Assembly: GCF_019393635.1 (NCBI RefSeq)
Contig: NC_057866.1
Location: 8,729,723 to 8,793,722, forward strand
Direction of reading: 5' to 3'
From: Dromiciops gliroides
Lineage: Eukaryota; Chordata; Mammalia; Microbiotheria; Microbiotheriidae
Length of the DNA stretch: 64,000 nucleotides
Below the pieces are notes generated by a model, which had not been told where the DNA came from, did not search any database, and worked only from the letters and a program-made list of their open reading frames with translations. The translations under genes and the position numbers were made by a program. This document shows positions 22,201 to 31,079 of the stretch, piece by piece. Each line of letters starts with the position of its first letter. Position 1 is the stretch's first letter.

Positions 22201-24342
22201 TGTGACATCCCCAGTAACAAAAGCTCTGTCTTTCTCCTCATGACCCAGGCACCCCAAACTCACCTCTCAGAGACATCCAGCAGGGCCAGGTCCTTGGCAT
22301 GGCGGCTCTGAAACACAGCCAAGAAGATCGAGGCCAAACCAGGGCCACACCCTGGTCCAGGTCGGGCTCGGGGATCAAGTGGGGCACAGAAGGCTGTGAA
22401 GACTGGATTCCCTGCCCAGTAGGCTCCAGGGGGATGAGGGTGGAAGCGACCACGGATAAGCACGAGCTTGTTGCCTGCACTCTGGCGTCTCAGAGACTTG
22501 GAAGTGTTGAATCGGCATCGGAAAAGGCGATCTGAATGGAGAGAGAAGAGTCAGTGAGTAAGTGAATGAATGATAATTGTAGAGAGGAAAAGGCTAGGAA
22601 AGACTTGGCCAATGCAAGAGAAAAGAGAAGGAAGCAAAGTACTCACCAGTGTCAGGCATAGAGGGCAGAGTCAGTTGCTGACGGACGGTGAGGTGGTCAG
22701 CAGGATCAATAATATCATAGATGCTGTCACCCTGGGCAACCAGATCCACCTGTGGAAGAGGAAGAGGTGTAAAGAAAGGACCATCAGTGAATGAAGGAAA
22801 AGTCCAACCATGCACAGAATCTGCTCAGTACATCTGGGCGCATCAAGCCCTCAGTGGTGACCCTGGACTAGCTTTGGTCTCCCAGTTCCTTAAACTCTTA
22901 TATGCAACACTGTACTGTCCCATGGGATGCAGTAATTACCATGGGGACAATCCCAGGATGGAATAGGAGCAGACAACTGGAAAAGACATGCAGGATAATC
23001 TAGTGCCAACCTTCATGGCAAAGGTGTGGAAACTGTGGCCCAGGATGGGAAGGGATTTATTTTCTGAAAGTCACATCACACTAGTTTTGTGTGATGGCAA
23101 AGACCTGTGTGTAGCACCTGGCTTCCAGCTCCACCCCCCCTCCCCCGTGCTCTCTCCACTATATTATCATATTTCCAAATTAGGAGGGGTGGGGAGAGAG
23201 AGAGAGAAAGAGAGAGAGAGAGTGCTTTCCAGGCCCCCTCTGAATATCGAAATTGGACCTTCACTCGCTTCCCTGTCCCCTCTGTTCTAAGCATCCTCAA
23301 GACTGGGAAGAGCTTTCCTGGTTGGATCTACTTGTGCCCTGCTCAATTCCTGTGACAAGAAGATACTCACCATGGAATGACCCAAGTGCTCGCTCACGTT
23401 GTCCGACAGATAGAGAAGCTTTCCCTCAGCTGTAAACATAAGCAGGAACCCCGGCAGCGCCGCCACGATGTCTTCCAGCTCCTGCGCCGAAAGCAACCCA
23501 GCTGGGCCAGTCAGAGGGGCGCCTTATGGGAGAGAAAAAGAGGGTGAGTCAGGAGGGACGCTCCAGAAAACTGGAGACAGGAAGAGAGAATGCTACATGG
23601 AGGGAGAAGCAATGAGATGATCTTCAGGAATCCATAGGGATCCCAGTGGATAAGCCCCTGGAGTAGCTCCCACCTGTTGACCCCGCTCCCCGATCTCCTG
23701 GCCGGGGTACCTGTTGATTGGAATCTGTGATGCCCTAGCCAGGGGGAGCACGTTCAGACCACAGTAGGGTTAAGAACCTTGGACAGCACCCGCAGCCAAG
23801 GCTGCTCGCGTTCAGCACCACAGACCCCCAAAGACCAATGCTCTATCGGCAGTGTCAGAACCTCGGACAGAGCCTCGGGTTCCAGACAGCTCTATCTGCC
23901 TGCGCTTCCCTGAAAAAGGGATCTCCTAAAGGGATGCGCCCTTGTGGGCTGGAGACTATTAGAATCGAGGCGCTTCCCAGTCCAGCGTGCCGACACTGAG
24001 GAAGGCACCCTAAGGTCTCGGGGAGCAAAGGAAGGAAGACTGGTAGTCTTAGGTCCCTTCCCTGTTCGGATTCTTCCTGAGTGGACTCCTCTCCCAGACT
24101 AGGGGTGGTCCCTGGAATTCTAGCCCCGGACTCCCACCAGGGTCTCCGAAAGCCCAGTCCCGCTCACCTCCGGCAAAGAAGACTCCCTTGCGGGTGTAGA
24201 TGCAGGCTAGCGACATGATGTGCAGGTAAGACAGCCGCACTTTGTCCGCTTCGGCCAGCGGCAGCAGCTCCTTGAGGCTCCGGATCTCCGCGTTGATCTG
24301 GTCTCGCCGCGCCTTAGAGGCGCCCTTGGTGGAGCGGTACAT
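19236..24342 (-). CDS. NPAS4: NPAS4, activity-induced neuronal bHLH-PAS transcription factor (8 coding exons)
   Basis: Coding exons on the minus strand are 24342-24168, 23522-23371, 22749-22647, 22531-22264, 22028-21919, 21361-21226, 21117-19700 and 19264-19236. All introns are GT-AG. The joined length is 2391 nt, giving 796 aa; the human protein, from memory, is 802 aa. Residues 1-53 form the bHLH ([20 protein letters not shown]...). PAS-A covers about 70-145 ([37 protein letters not shown]). PAS-B and its C-terminal cap cover about 203-317 ([27 protein letters not shown]). The large exon 7 encodes the activation domain with degenerate QLTP repeats at about 456-554 and the acidic end [22 protein letters not shown]. 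The last exon gives DGSGGEPTF. The family dimerises with ARNT-type partners in the nucleus and controls activity-dependent inhibitory-synapse genes. All exons are intact. Confidence 0.98.
21580..21715 (-). repeat. MIR-like fragment in NPAS4 intron 5
   Basis: Antisense pattern GAGCCAGAAGGGACATTAGC, CATTTTGCAGATGAGGAAAC, GACTTGCCAAGGTCATGTAG between exons 5 and 6. Confidence 0.65.
23191..23222 (+). repeat. GA microsatellite in NPAS4 intron 2
   Basis: About 15 GA units with one AAA interruption. Confidence 0.88.
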
Positions 24343-24515
24343 GGCTGTTGGCGGCGGAGCTCGCGCCCGGGCGCCTTGGACACCTGGGTACCCGCCCCGA
24401 CGCGCCTTCTTCGGCTTCTTCCTCCTCTCTCTCCCCCGTCTCTCTCGGTCTCTCTCTCTCTCCCTCTCTCGGGCTCCGATTGGCAGCTCTGCCCCCCTCG
24501 CCTGCCTCGCTTCGC

Positions 24516-24523
24516 TTTATATA
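24516..24523 (-). promoter_or_regulatory. NPAS4: NPAS4 TATA box
   Basis: The minus strand reads GGGGCTATATAAAGCG, a strong TATATAAA box about 175 nt upstream of the ATG at 24342. The start site is therefore expected near 24490. A strong TATA box fits a rapidly induced immediate-early gene. Confidence 0.8.
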
Positions 24524-24656
24524 GCCCCAGCCGGGCGTGGGGGGCTCGATTCAGGGACGGGGAGGGGGGCGGGGGGAACGGGGGGCCGGGCCAAGCGGGC
24601 TGCACGGGGAGCCGCCGGCTGGGGGGGCCCCCCGCTCCTCCTCCCTCCCCAGCCTC

Positions 24657-24678
24657 CGACGTCATCCGCATGACGTAG
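24657..24678 (-). promoter_or_regulatory. NPAS4: Twin CRE-like sites in the NPAS4 promoter
   Basis: Two sites lie within 22 bp: TGACGTCG (minus strand, 24664-24657, 7 of 8 to the palindromic CRE) and TGACGTAG (plus strand, 24671-24678). They lie about 165-190 bp upstream of the inferred start site, the usual range for CREB/ATF regulation. Their function here is inferred. Confidence 0.65.
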
Positions 24679-25112
24679 AACGAGAGAGGGAGGGGGAACT
24701 GCGGGGGGGGTGGTGCAGGGGGAGAAGAGAAGCAAAGGAGGGGGCCGAGCCTGGAGGGGATGGAGCCAAGGCGCAGCGCCGCTGTGCAAGAGGAAAATGG
24801 GGGGTTCTAAAGCGCAGGGGCCTTTGGAAAGCTGGAGAAGGGTACTTCTGGCAGTGGGGAGAGTCCCCCATAGCCCCCTGTCCTTCCCTCCATCCCAGCT
24901 CCTAGTTCTAATCTCATGTCTCCAGCCCAGGGTTTGGCCACTCTCTGCCTTGTGGGCCAAGGTCCTACCTCCTGCTAGAACCTAGAGCTTGCGCAGCGGC
25001 CCCACAGTCCCTTCCTAGCCCCAAGCATTCTCCTGGAAGGGGAAGGGGATGGGGGGATGCGGGGTGGGGGTGCCTTAGTTGTCCAGAGCAGGAATTTCCA
25101 TGGGCTCTCTAA

Positions 25113-25128
25113 TGCCCCCTGGAGGCAG
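25113..25128 (-). promoter_or_regulatory. CTCF-like motif upstream of NPAS4
   Basis: The minus strand reads CTGCCTCCAGGGGGCA, one mismatch from the core CCASYAGRKGGCRS. It sits about 620 bp upstream of the NPAS4 start. This is a motif match only. Confidence 0.35.
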
Positions 25129-25499
25129 TTCCTTAAAGCCTCTGTCCTTTCTTCCTGGGCCCCGCCCCGTGTGGCCGAGGGACTGACTGATTGACCAGTT
25201 AATGGGGCCTGTTTCTCTTTGCACTGTCCTTTCCCCCGTCTTCTTTCCTCGGCCCCCAGAATGGGGAGAGTCCCCAAGTCGAGGAGCGAACGATACCAGC
25301 TGCAGGGGTGGGGGAGTGTGGAGGGGAGATGGGAACTGAGACACAAGCAAAGAAACTCTCGAGGTTCAGAACTGGGACCCAGGTATCCCTGCCCCCAGCC
25401 CGTGTTGGCCTCTTCTCGCCCACCCGGAGGGATTCCCCCCTTCCCCCAGCTTCAGTCTTGGCGTCTCTGCGTCCTTCTCCTCCCCTCCCTCACCCTCCC

Positions 25500-25650
25500 C
25501 TTGCTTCACCGGGCCGGGGGCGGGGGGCGGGGGCGGGGCCGGGGGAATCCCAACTCCATATAAGGGCAGGAAACCTCCTGGCGCGGCGGGCGGGGCGGGG
25601 CCTCTGTGCTTCAGCTCTCTGCTTTTAAAGGCTCCCCCGCCCCCTTTCCC
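25500..25650 (+). promoter_or_regulatory. GC-box island with CArG/TATA-like element 1.1 kb upstream of NPAS4
   Basis: 25511-25545 is packed with GC boxes and G runs. It is followed by a perfect CArG box CCATATAAGG at 25556-25565 (CC, six A/T, GG), which also contains a TATA-like TATAAGG. A second GC-box cluster follows at about 25580-25602, and a 9-of-10 CArG-like CTTTTAAAGG lies near 25622. The order reads as an SRF-responsive upstream element of NPAS4, or a promoter firing away from it on the + strand. Both roles are inferred. Confidence 0.5.
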
Positions 25651-25739
25651 TGGCGGCTGGGCCTCTGGGGGCGAGGCGCAAAGGAAAGAGCCCCCGTTCT
25701 CCCAGGGCGTTCTCTCTGCTCTCAGCTTGTCCCACTGGT

Positions 25740-26130
25740 CTTTCTCTGTCCGTCTGTCCTGCTGTCTTCCATCCCTCCCCCCATCCTCCTTTTCTCAACA
25801 CTGTCTTTCAGTCTCCAAATCTCTTCTAATCTCTTCCCCATCGTCTCTTTGGGTCTCTGCGTCTCTGTCTTTGCCTTCCGTTTCTTTCTCAAGCCCTCCC
25901 ACCCTTTTTAATAATGTCTCTATCTCTCAAGAGAGAGATCGTTCTGTCCCTCCTTTCCGTCTTTTCTCACCGTTTCTCTGTATTACTTGGTATCTGTCAC
26001 ATTTTGTCTCTCTTTTCCGACTCTTTATCTGTCTCACTTTTTCTTTCTGTTTGTCTAGCTTTGCCTCACTCTCTGTCTCTGCTTCGCTATCTCTGCGTCT
26101 TTGTCTCCATCTCTGTACCTCCCCGTATGA
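25740..26130 (+). repeat. Pyrimidine-rich low-complexity tract
   Basis: The + strand is dominated by TCT, CTGTCT and TCTCTG words with few purines for nearly 400 bp downstream of the GC-box island. Long open frames here come from skewed composition. No protein family is recognisable. Confidence 0.6.
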
Positions 26131-26706
26131 CCCCCTCCCAGGTGGAGGTGAATGAAGAAGAGTTCACTCTATCCCATTCGAGGTGAAATTGGTCCTCTCC
26201 CAAGGGCCCATAAAGGTGAAGGTGTAGGGCCTCCTGGGTTTGGAAAGGGAGAGAATGTCAGCATGCTGAATACTGGACCCTCTTCCTGGAAAGCTGGGGA
26301 AGAGGAAGTAGCCTGGGAGTCTGGAGATGGGTATTTTTCAGATCTCTTGTGGGGAGGGAGTGGAATATAAACTCTGATGTTTGACGAAGAACAAATAGAA
26401 TGGGTTGTGATTTGGACATTTGATTATGAAAACAGGAATTGGGGGCGGGGCTGGAGTAGGGGAAGAGTACTGCTCAGTACTGCCCTGTAGGAAGAGTATA
26501 GATAGACTGGGGACCAGAGGTGGGGTGGGGTTGTGTACAGAAGCTGAGGCCATCCATGGACAAACCCAAGGAATCTTAGTTTCAAAGACAAATTTCTTAT
26601 CCCTTTCTTCATTTTAGCTGAGGACCTCACAGGCACACTCTTCCTTCCTCCCTCTCCAATAGTGCTGTCAGGGGGTGGAGGGCCACAGGGGTAGGGGTGT
26701 GATACC

Positions 26707-26764
26707 TGTCTCTCTGTCTCTCTGTCTCTGTCTCTTTGTCTGTCTCTGTCTCTGTCTCTGTGTT
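26707..26764 (+). repeat. TCTG/TC microsatellite
   Basis: Interrupted tandem TCTCTG and TCTG units. Confidence 0.8.
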
Positions 26765-27514
26765 TGAACGGAAGACGGGAAACTCACTGTAAATTTGATG
26801 TCTCTAAATCCATCTCCCTCTGACCCCAAAATATTTTTGCCCCCTCTTTATCTCTCTCTGTGTCAGTCTCTTCTCCCAGCTGATCTCACTCTCCCCTTTG
26901 CCCCCGGTCTCCCATCCAGATGTACATGGAGACGTGATGGGATAAGTGGGGGACAAACTAGGCTGTTTCATGGTGGGAGGAAATGTTCCTCTTTCTCCCA
27001 GTACCCCAGTCAGTGTCACTAGTCAGGATCACAGCTCCAGTTCTCTGTCCATGGTGCTGAAGACCATCATTCAGCTACTATCTGGAGAAACCAGACTAAA
27101 TAGCCAGTCGGCCCCAGGACATGCTAACCTAAGTCAGGGTCCCTGTGTATATATCTATTTCGGTATCTATTTGTATCTATTTGTCTGTATTTATGTACTT
27201 GTTGTTTGCCTGTCTGTCTGTGCAGCTCCCCCTCCTGGCTGCCCCCATTCAAGTCTCCTGCCTCTGCCTCCTTCCCCCATACCACCTTGTAAACAGTAGG
27301 AAATCTACCACCTTCAGGGAATCTCCTTCTGCAGCCTGTCAAACCTCTACTGGGGACTGGGGGGGGGGGAGAATATCTGAATTCTGGAAAGGAAGTAAGG
27401 ATGAATGAAGGGAGAAATGAGGTCCAGGGGAGTAGTTACTGAGATTTTGGAAAGAGAGTGGGATTGGGAGAGTAGGATGTCTGGGGTCTGGGAAGGCAAT
27501 AGGTCCTGAAAGAG

Positions 27515-27518
<4 letters not shown>

Positions 27519-27556
<38 letters not shown>
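27519..27556 (+). repeat. TG microsatellite
   Basis: About 17 uninterrupted TG units followed by GAGTG. Confidence 0.9.
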
Positions 27557-27669
27557 TGTTGGGGGGAGTGGTAGAATCAACCTAGTCTACTTTAGTTCAA
27601 GGCAAGAAGATCTAGTTACCCCAAACTCCCTTCTTCCCAGGCTGGCCCCCAGGCCCCTGGCCTCCCACC

Positions 27670-27875
27670 TTCATGTAGTTATTTTTAACTTCTCAGAACC
27701 AAAAATAACTTGGAAGCAGCTTCAGGCCGTGGGAGAGGAGCTATTTATATCACCACTGACGGTTCAGAAATAGCAGGCAGGAGGAGGGGGGCGGCTGGCA
27801 CCGCTAGAGAGCTCCTGGCCGGGGCTAAAAATACTGTCGCAGTGAGTCATCCTGGCCCCAGCTGAGTCACCCCCG
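27670..27875. promoter_or_regulatory. Candidate activity-regulated enhancer: MEF2-like and AP-1 cluster
   Basis: Within 200 bp there are three MEF2-type sites: TTATTTTTAA at 27679-27688 (full match to YTAWWWWTAR), CTATTTATAT at 27741-27750 (9/10) and CTAAAAATAC at 27825-27834 (9/10). Two perfect AP-1 sites TGAGTCA follow at 27843-27849 and 27863-27869, 20 bp apart. The block is free of recognised repeats and lies about 3.3 kb upstream of the NPAS4 start. MEF2 and FOS/JUN are standard activity-dependent enhancer factors in neurons; assignment to NPAS4 is by proximity. Confidence 0.6.
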
Positions 27876-28129
27876 CTCCTGGGCTGGGAGGGAGAGCGCT
27901 GGATGGACTGAAGAATGAAAGGCTTTGGTCTATGCAAACTAGGGGACTAGGGACCCCAGTTTTCCTGGGAAAAGAGGTTTTAGGAGACCAATAAGGCAAG
28001 GAAGCTCTTGAGACAAGTAAAATGAGATGGCAGAAGGAAAGAAAGCTCAGTGCTTGATGTGCACACAAACAACATGCACAAACACAAACATTTGCACAAA
28101 GCCCTTTAGTGCTAGCTAGCATAGGGATA

Positions 28130-28560
28130 TGTATGTTTATATATGCAATGGATATATATGGGAGCTGGGCTATGGGAACATCTATGTGAATGTGTGGTTA
28201 ACTGTGCATGTAACTGTTTTTCTGCGAGTGTGTTTATATGTATATCTGTGTCTTTGTGCATCCATGCATGTGAATCTATGTATATCTAACTCCGTGTGCA
28301 TGTGTTTGTATCTCTCTTTGTGGGGAGGTCTGTGTGTATTTATATGCGTATGTGTGTATGGAACTATGTCCATATTTGTCTGTTTCTGTGTCTGTGTTTC
28401 TGTGTATGTGTCTATCTGGGTTTGCATCTGGGTCTGTCTCTGCATGTCTACATCTATCTGTGTGGGGAGCTGTCTGTGTGTCTGTCTATATCTGTATATG
28501 CATACTTGGGTCTGTCTGTCTTTCCCTGTATGTCAGTATGACTGTGTGTATAAAGCTAGG
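28130..28560 (+). repeat. Degenerate TG/TATG-rich tract
   Basis: About 430 bp made of TGTGT, TATATG, TCTGTG and TGTATC words. Open frames on both strands are Cys/Val/Tyr- or Thr/His-rich, as expected of TG repeats. It looks like an old expanded and diverged microsatellite. Confidence 0.7.
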
Positions 28561-28856
28561 TATGCCCTTGCAGGTCCAAGTCTAAATCATTTGGCCCTTT
28601 CTGGCTCAGTCTTCTGTGTTTTCTGAACTGCCCACCTGCAGCCCAGGCCTTGTCTTCAACCCTTTTCCTAGCCCCACTCATCCCCTCATCCGATTCCCAT
28701 AATTAGCCCCCAAATCTCTGGGAATCTCCCCTCCCTGATGCATGCACCCTTTTAGGGGAAGGGGGAGCCTTTCATGCTAGGGAAGGGGACTTCCCTCCCT
28801 CCTGGAGCCATCCTGAATCTTCCTTGGCCTGGGGGAGTGAGTGGTTTTCCACAGCT

Positions 28857-28866
28857 CCATATTTGG
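28857..28866. promoter_or_regulatory. CArG box (SRF site)
   Basis: CCATATTTGG is a perfect CC(A/T)6GG match in non-repetitive sequence about 4.4 kb upstream of the NPAS4 start and 1 kb beyond the MEF2/AP-1 cluster. Confidence 0.5.
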
Positions 28867-28919
28867 GGTGCTGCAGGGAGAGGAGGGGTTTCTTTAGATC
28901 TAAAAAAATCTGTGGAGTG

Positions 28920-28952
28920 TGCACACACATACACACACACACACATACACAA
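28920..28952 (+). repeat. CA microsatellite
   Basis: Short interrupted CA repeat between the CArG box and the RFX X-box. Confidence 0.85.
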
Positions 28953-29017
28953 AACCAAGAGAGAGAAAGCGAAAAAAAATATCAAGGTCCCTTCTTTACG
29001 GAGCCGAGCTCGCATCT

Positions 29018-29031
29018 GTTGCCATGGCAAC
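29018..29031. promoter_or_regulatory. RFX X-box, perfect palindrome
   Basis: GTTGCCATGGCAAC is the ideal two-half-site RFX motif (14-bp perfect palindrome). It lies in repeat-free sequence with a CCAAT box (ATTGG) near 29088 and an A/T-rich MEF2-like CTTTTTATAG near 29130. Confidence 0.6.
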
Positions 29032-30199
29032 CCGCCCACTCCTTCCCCGAAAATTCACCAAGAAGAGGTGATGGCATCAGGGAGGGATTGGCTGATTTCT
29101 TCCTTTATGATTTTTTTTCCCGAAAAAGGGCTTTTTATAGCAAGAACAGGCCATGCAGTCCCTGGCTCCTGCCTTGAATGGTTTTAGAGGGTTCCTGGGG
29201 GAACACGCCCCCCACCTTCTCCCTGGCCACCTTATCAGGAAGGGGGGAAGAGTAGGGGCTAACCTCTTTCAGGGGCTTTGGCTGGGCAGATCCTCTCTGG
29301 AGAGAAATGGAGGTTGGGCGGTCATCTTTTTCTCTAGAGAGCTATGGTCTCTCTATGGAAGCTCTTGAAGAGTCAAAACATCTCTAGGGAGGTATTAGAA
29401 TACTTCAGCTGTCAACCTGGATGGATATGCCCATTCTAGAGTGAGATTTAACTTCCTGGCATCCTTTGGCATTACAGAGAAATGAAACAGAAGTCCAAGA
29501 AGCTCAGCTCAGACTGAGATTTGAGATAGACTTGTCAGGTCAGATGGCTCTAGAAAGAGCCTCCTAACCTTGACCTAAGTGCACATTCGGCTGAGGTAGA
29601 AGTAGAAGGTCTGTTGACCTCTAGATTACTGGCTGTGTGGCTCAGCCCAAGACCCAAGGAATCTCTGAATGTAAACAACTGCTCCAGAGAGGGCCCAAGC
29701 TAACCCCAATAACCAGAAAGCTCTAGAGCAAAACTGGCAGGGAGCCATTGAATCCACATCACTTTCGAGTGTGAGCTCAGCTTTTCCTGCCAAATGCTTT
29801 GATGGCTCTAAATCCTTGGTTTGCTCCTGGTCTTGGCTCACTACAGAAATGGGATCACCCTGGACTGGAACCCAGAGAATCATATTGTGGCTCTGTCCAC
29901 AAAGAGCCAACTGGACAGATCCATCGCTCCAGGGTATGCTAGGAGAGAGACAGCTCCTGAGTCTGGGTAGCTTTCAAGACAATTGGACACAGCCATAAAG
30001 CCATAAAAAGCTATCTCTGCCTTGGATATTGAACACAGGGTGACATGGAGCCTTCTATCAAGATTTTGGATTAACAGAAAGCGCAGTGTACTGAAGACCT
30101 GGATTTGGGTCCTAATAGTCATTAATTTACCATGGAACTGTAGGAAGTCATTGTTGCTCTTGGGGTCTTCAATTTCCTGCTCTGTCAAATAAGAATGTT

Positions 30200-30560
30200 G
30201 TGCTACATAATTTCTAAAGTCCCTTCCAGATTTAATAGTCTACATATTTGTTCTAGGGTTTCTCTGATTCTGGATTCTAAGGCTCCTTCCAACTCTAAAG
30301 TTCCTCCCAGCTCTGACCATATATGTTCTAAGTTCCCTTCTAGATGTAGCATTCTATGTTCTGTGTTCCTACCATGATGTTCTATGTGCTATGTCCCAAG
30401 ATACCCTTTAGATCCACACAAAGTACTCTCAGACTCCTTCCAGCTCTGACATTTTAGCTTTTAAGGTTCCTCCCAGCTCTAACAATTTACATTATGTGTC
30501 GTGAAGTTCCTTCCATCTCTGGTATTCTGCGTTCTAAGTTCTAAGGGCCTTTCTCATGCT
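30200..30560 (+). repeat. Degenerate tandem array derived from a MIR-like tail
   Basis: Words such as TTCTAAGGTTCCTCCCAGCTCTGACATT recur in shuffled form about eight times in 360 bp. The unit matches the common repeat tail GTCCCTTCCAGCTCTAACAT. The period is loose, about 35-55 bp. Confidence 0.6.
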
Positions 30561-30924
30561 AAAGTTGTACAGATTGTCCTCTATAATTCACCAAATGGGA
30601 ATTTCTTCTGTCTCTTTCTCTTTTTCACATATAGAAGGGCATTATCTATCAATGTGTGCTTTGGTTTTAGGCAGATCACACTTTCCCTCAGCTTCCTTCC
30701 TCTGGTTGAATGTGGGGTGAGGAAGAAATGGCCTCTGGGGTCCAGCATCTCTGAACCTCTTCGAAAGATGCAGCCGTGTGGAGGACAGATAAAAAGATGT
30801 GGCCACTCATTCTCCTGTTCCCCTTTTGCAGTACCCCCTCCCAAAATGTGTATAGGCCAGGGCCTTCAGAGGTGCAGGGAGATGCTCAGCAGCATCTCTC
30901 TGCAGGAGTGTTTCTCCGCCTCCT

Positions 30925-30938
30925 GTTCCCATGGCAAC
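30925..30938. promoter_or_regulatory. Second RFX X-box
   Basis: GTTCCCATGGCAAC differs by one base from the palindromic RFX motif. It lies about 1.9 kb from the first X-box and 6.4 kb upstream of NPAS4, in non-repetitive sequence. Confidence 0.5.
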
Positions 30939-31079
30939 ATACACAGGCTCTGCCAATGAACAGCCACCATACTCTGTTCCACCCCTCTGGAGGGAGGGAG
31001 ATTTGGACTTGTTATCTTCTAGTCCATGACTTGGGGATTTTCCTCAATAGGATGGTATCAAACAGATAACACCTGCTAC

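Larger units (their letters stand above)
24340..24760 (-). promoter_or_regulatory. NPAS4: NPAS4 core promoter CpG island with G-run tract and CT-rich 5' UTR
   Basis: The interval is GC- and CpG-rich. The transcribed leader includes a CT-rich + strand tract at about 24420-24475, which is GA-rich in the RNA. Upstream of the TATA box, 24554-24590 has five or more G runs on the + strand, a G-quadruplex-type pattern. The intact TATA box and CREs are listed separately. Confidence 0.65.

Noticed and set aside
24207-24705. Several frames over 140 codons on both strands around NPAS4 exon 1
   Set aside because: GC-rich promoter DNA has few stops. Only the bHLH frame has family support.
28129-28626. 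165-codon Cys/Val/Tyr-rich + strand frame
   Set aside because: Product of a degenerate TG-rich tract; frames on both strands are open for the same reason.
29229-29240. CArG-like CCTTATCAGG
   Set aside because: One core position is C, so it fails the CC(A/T)6GG rule.
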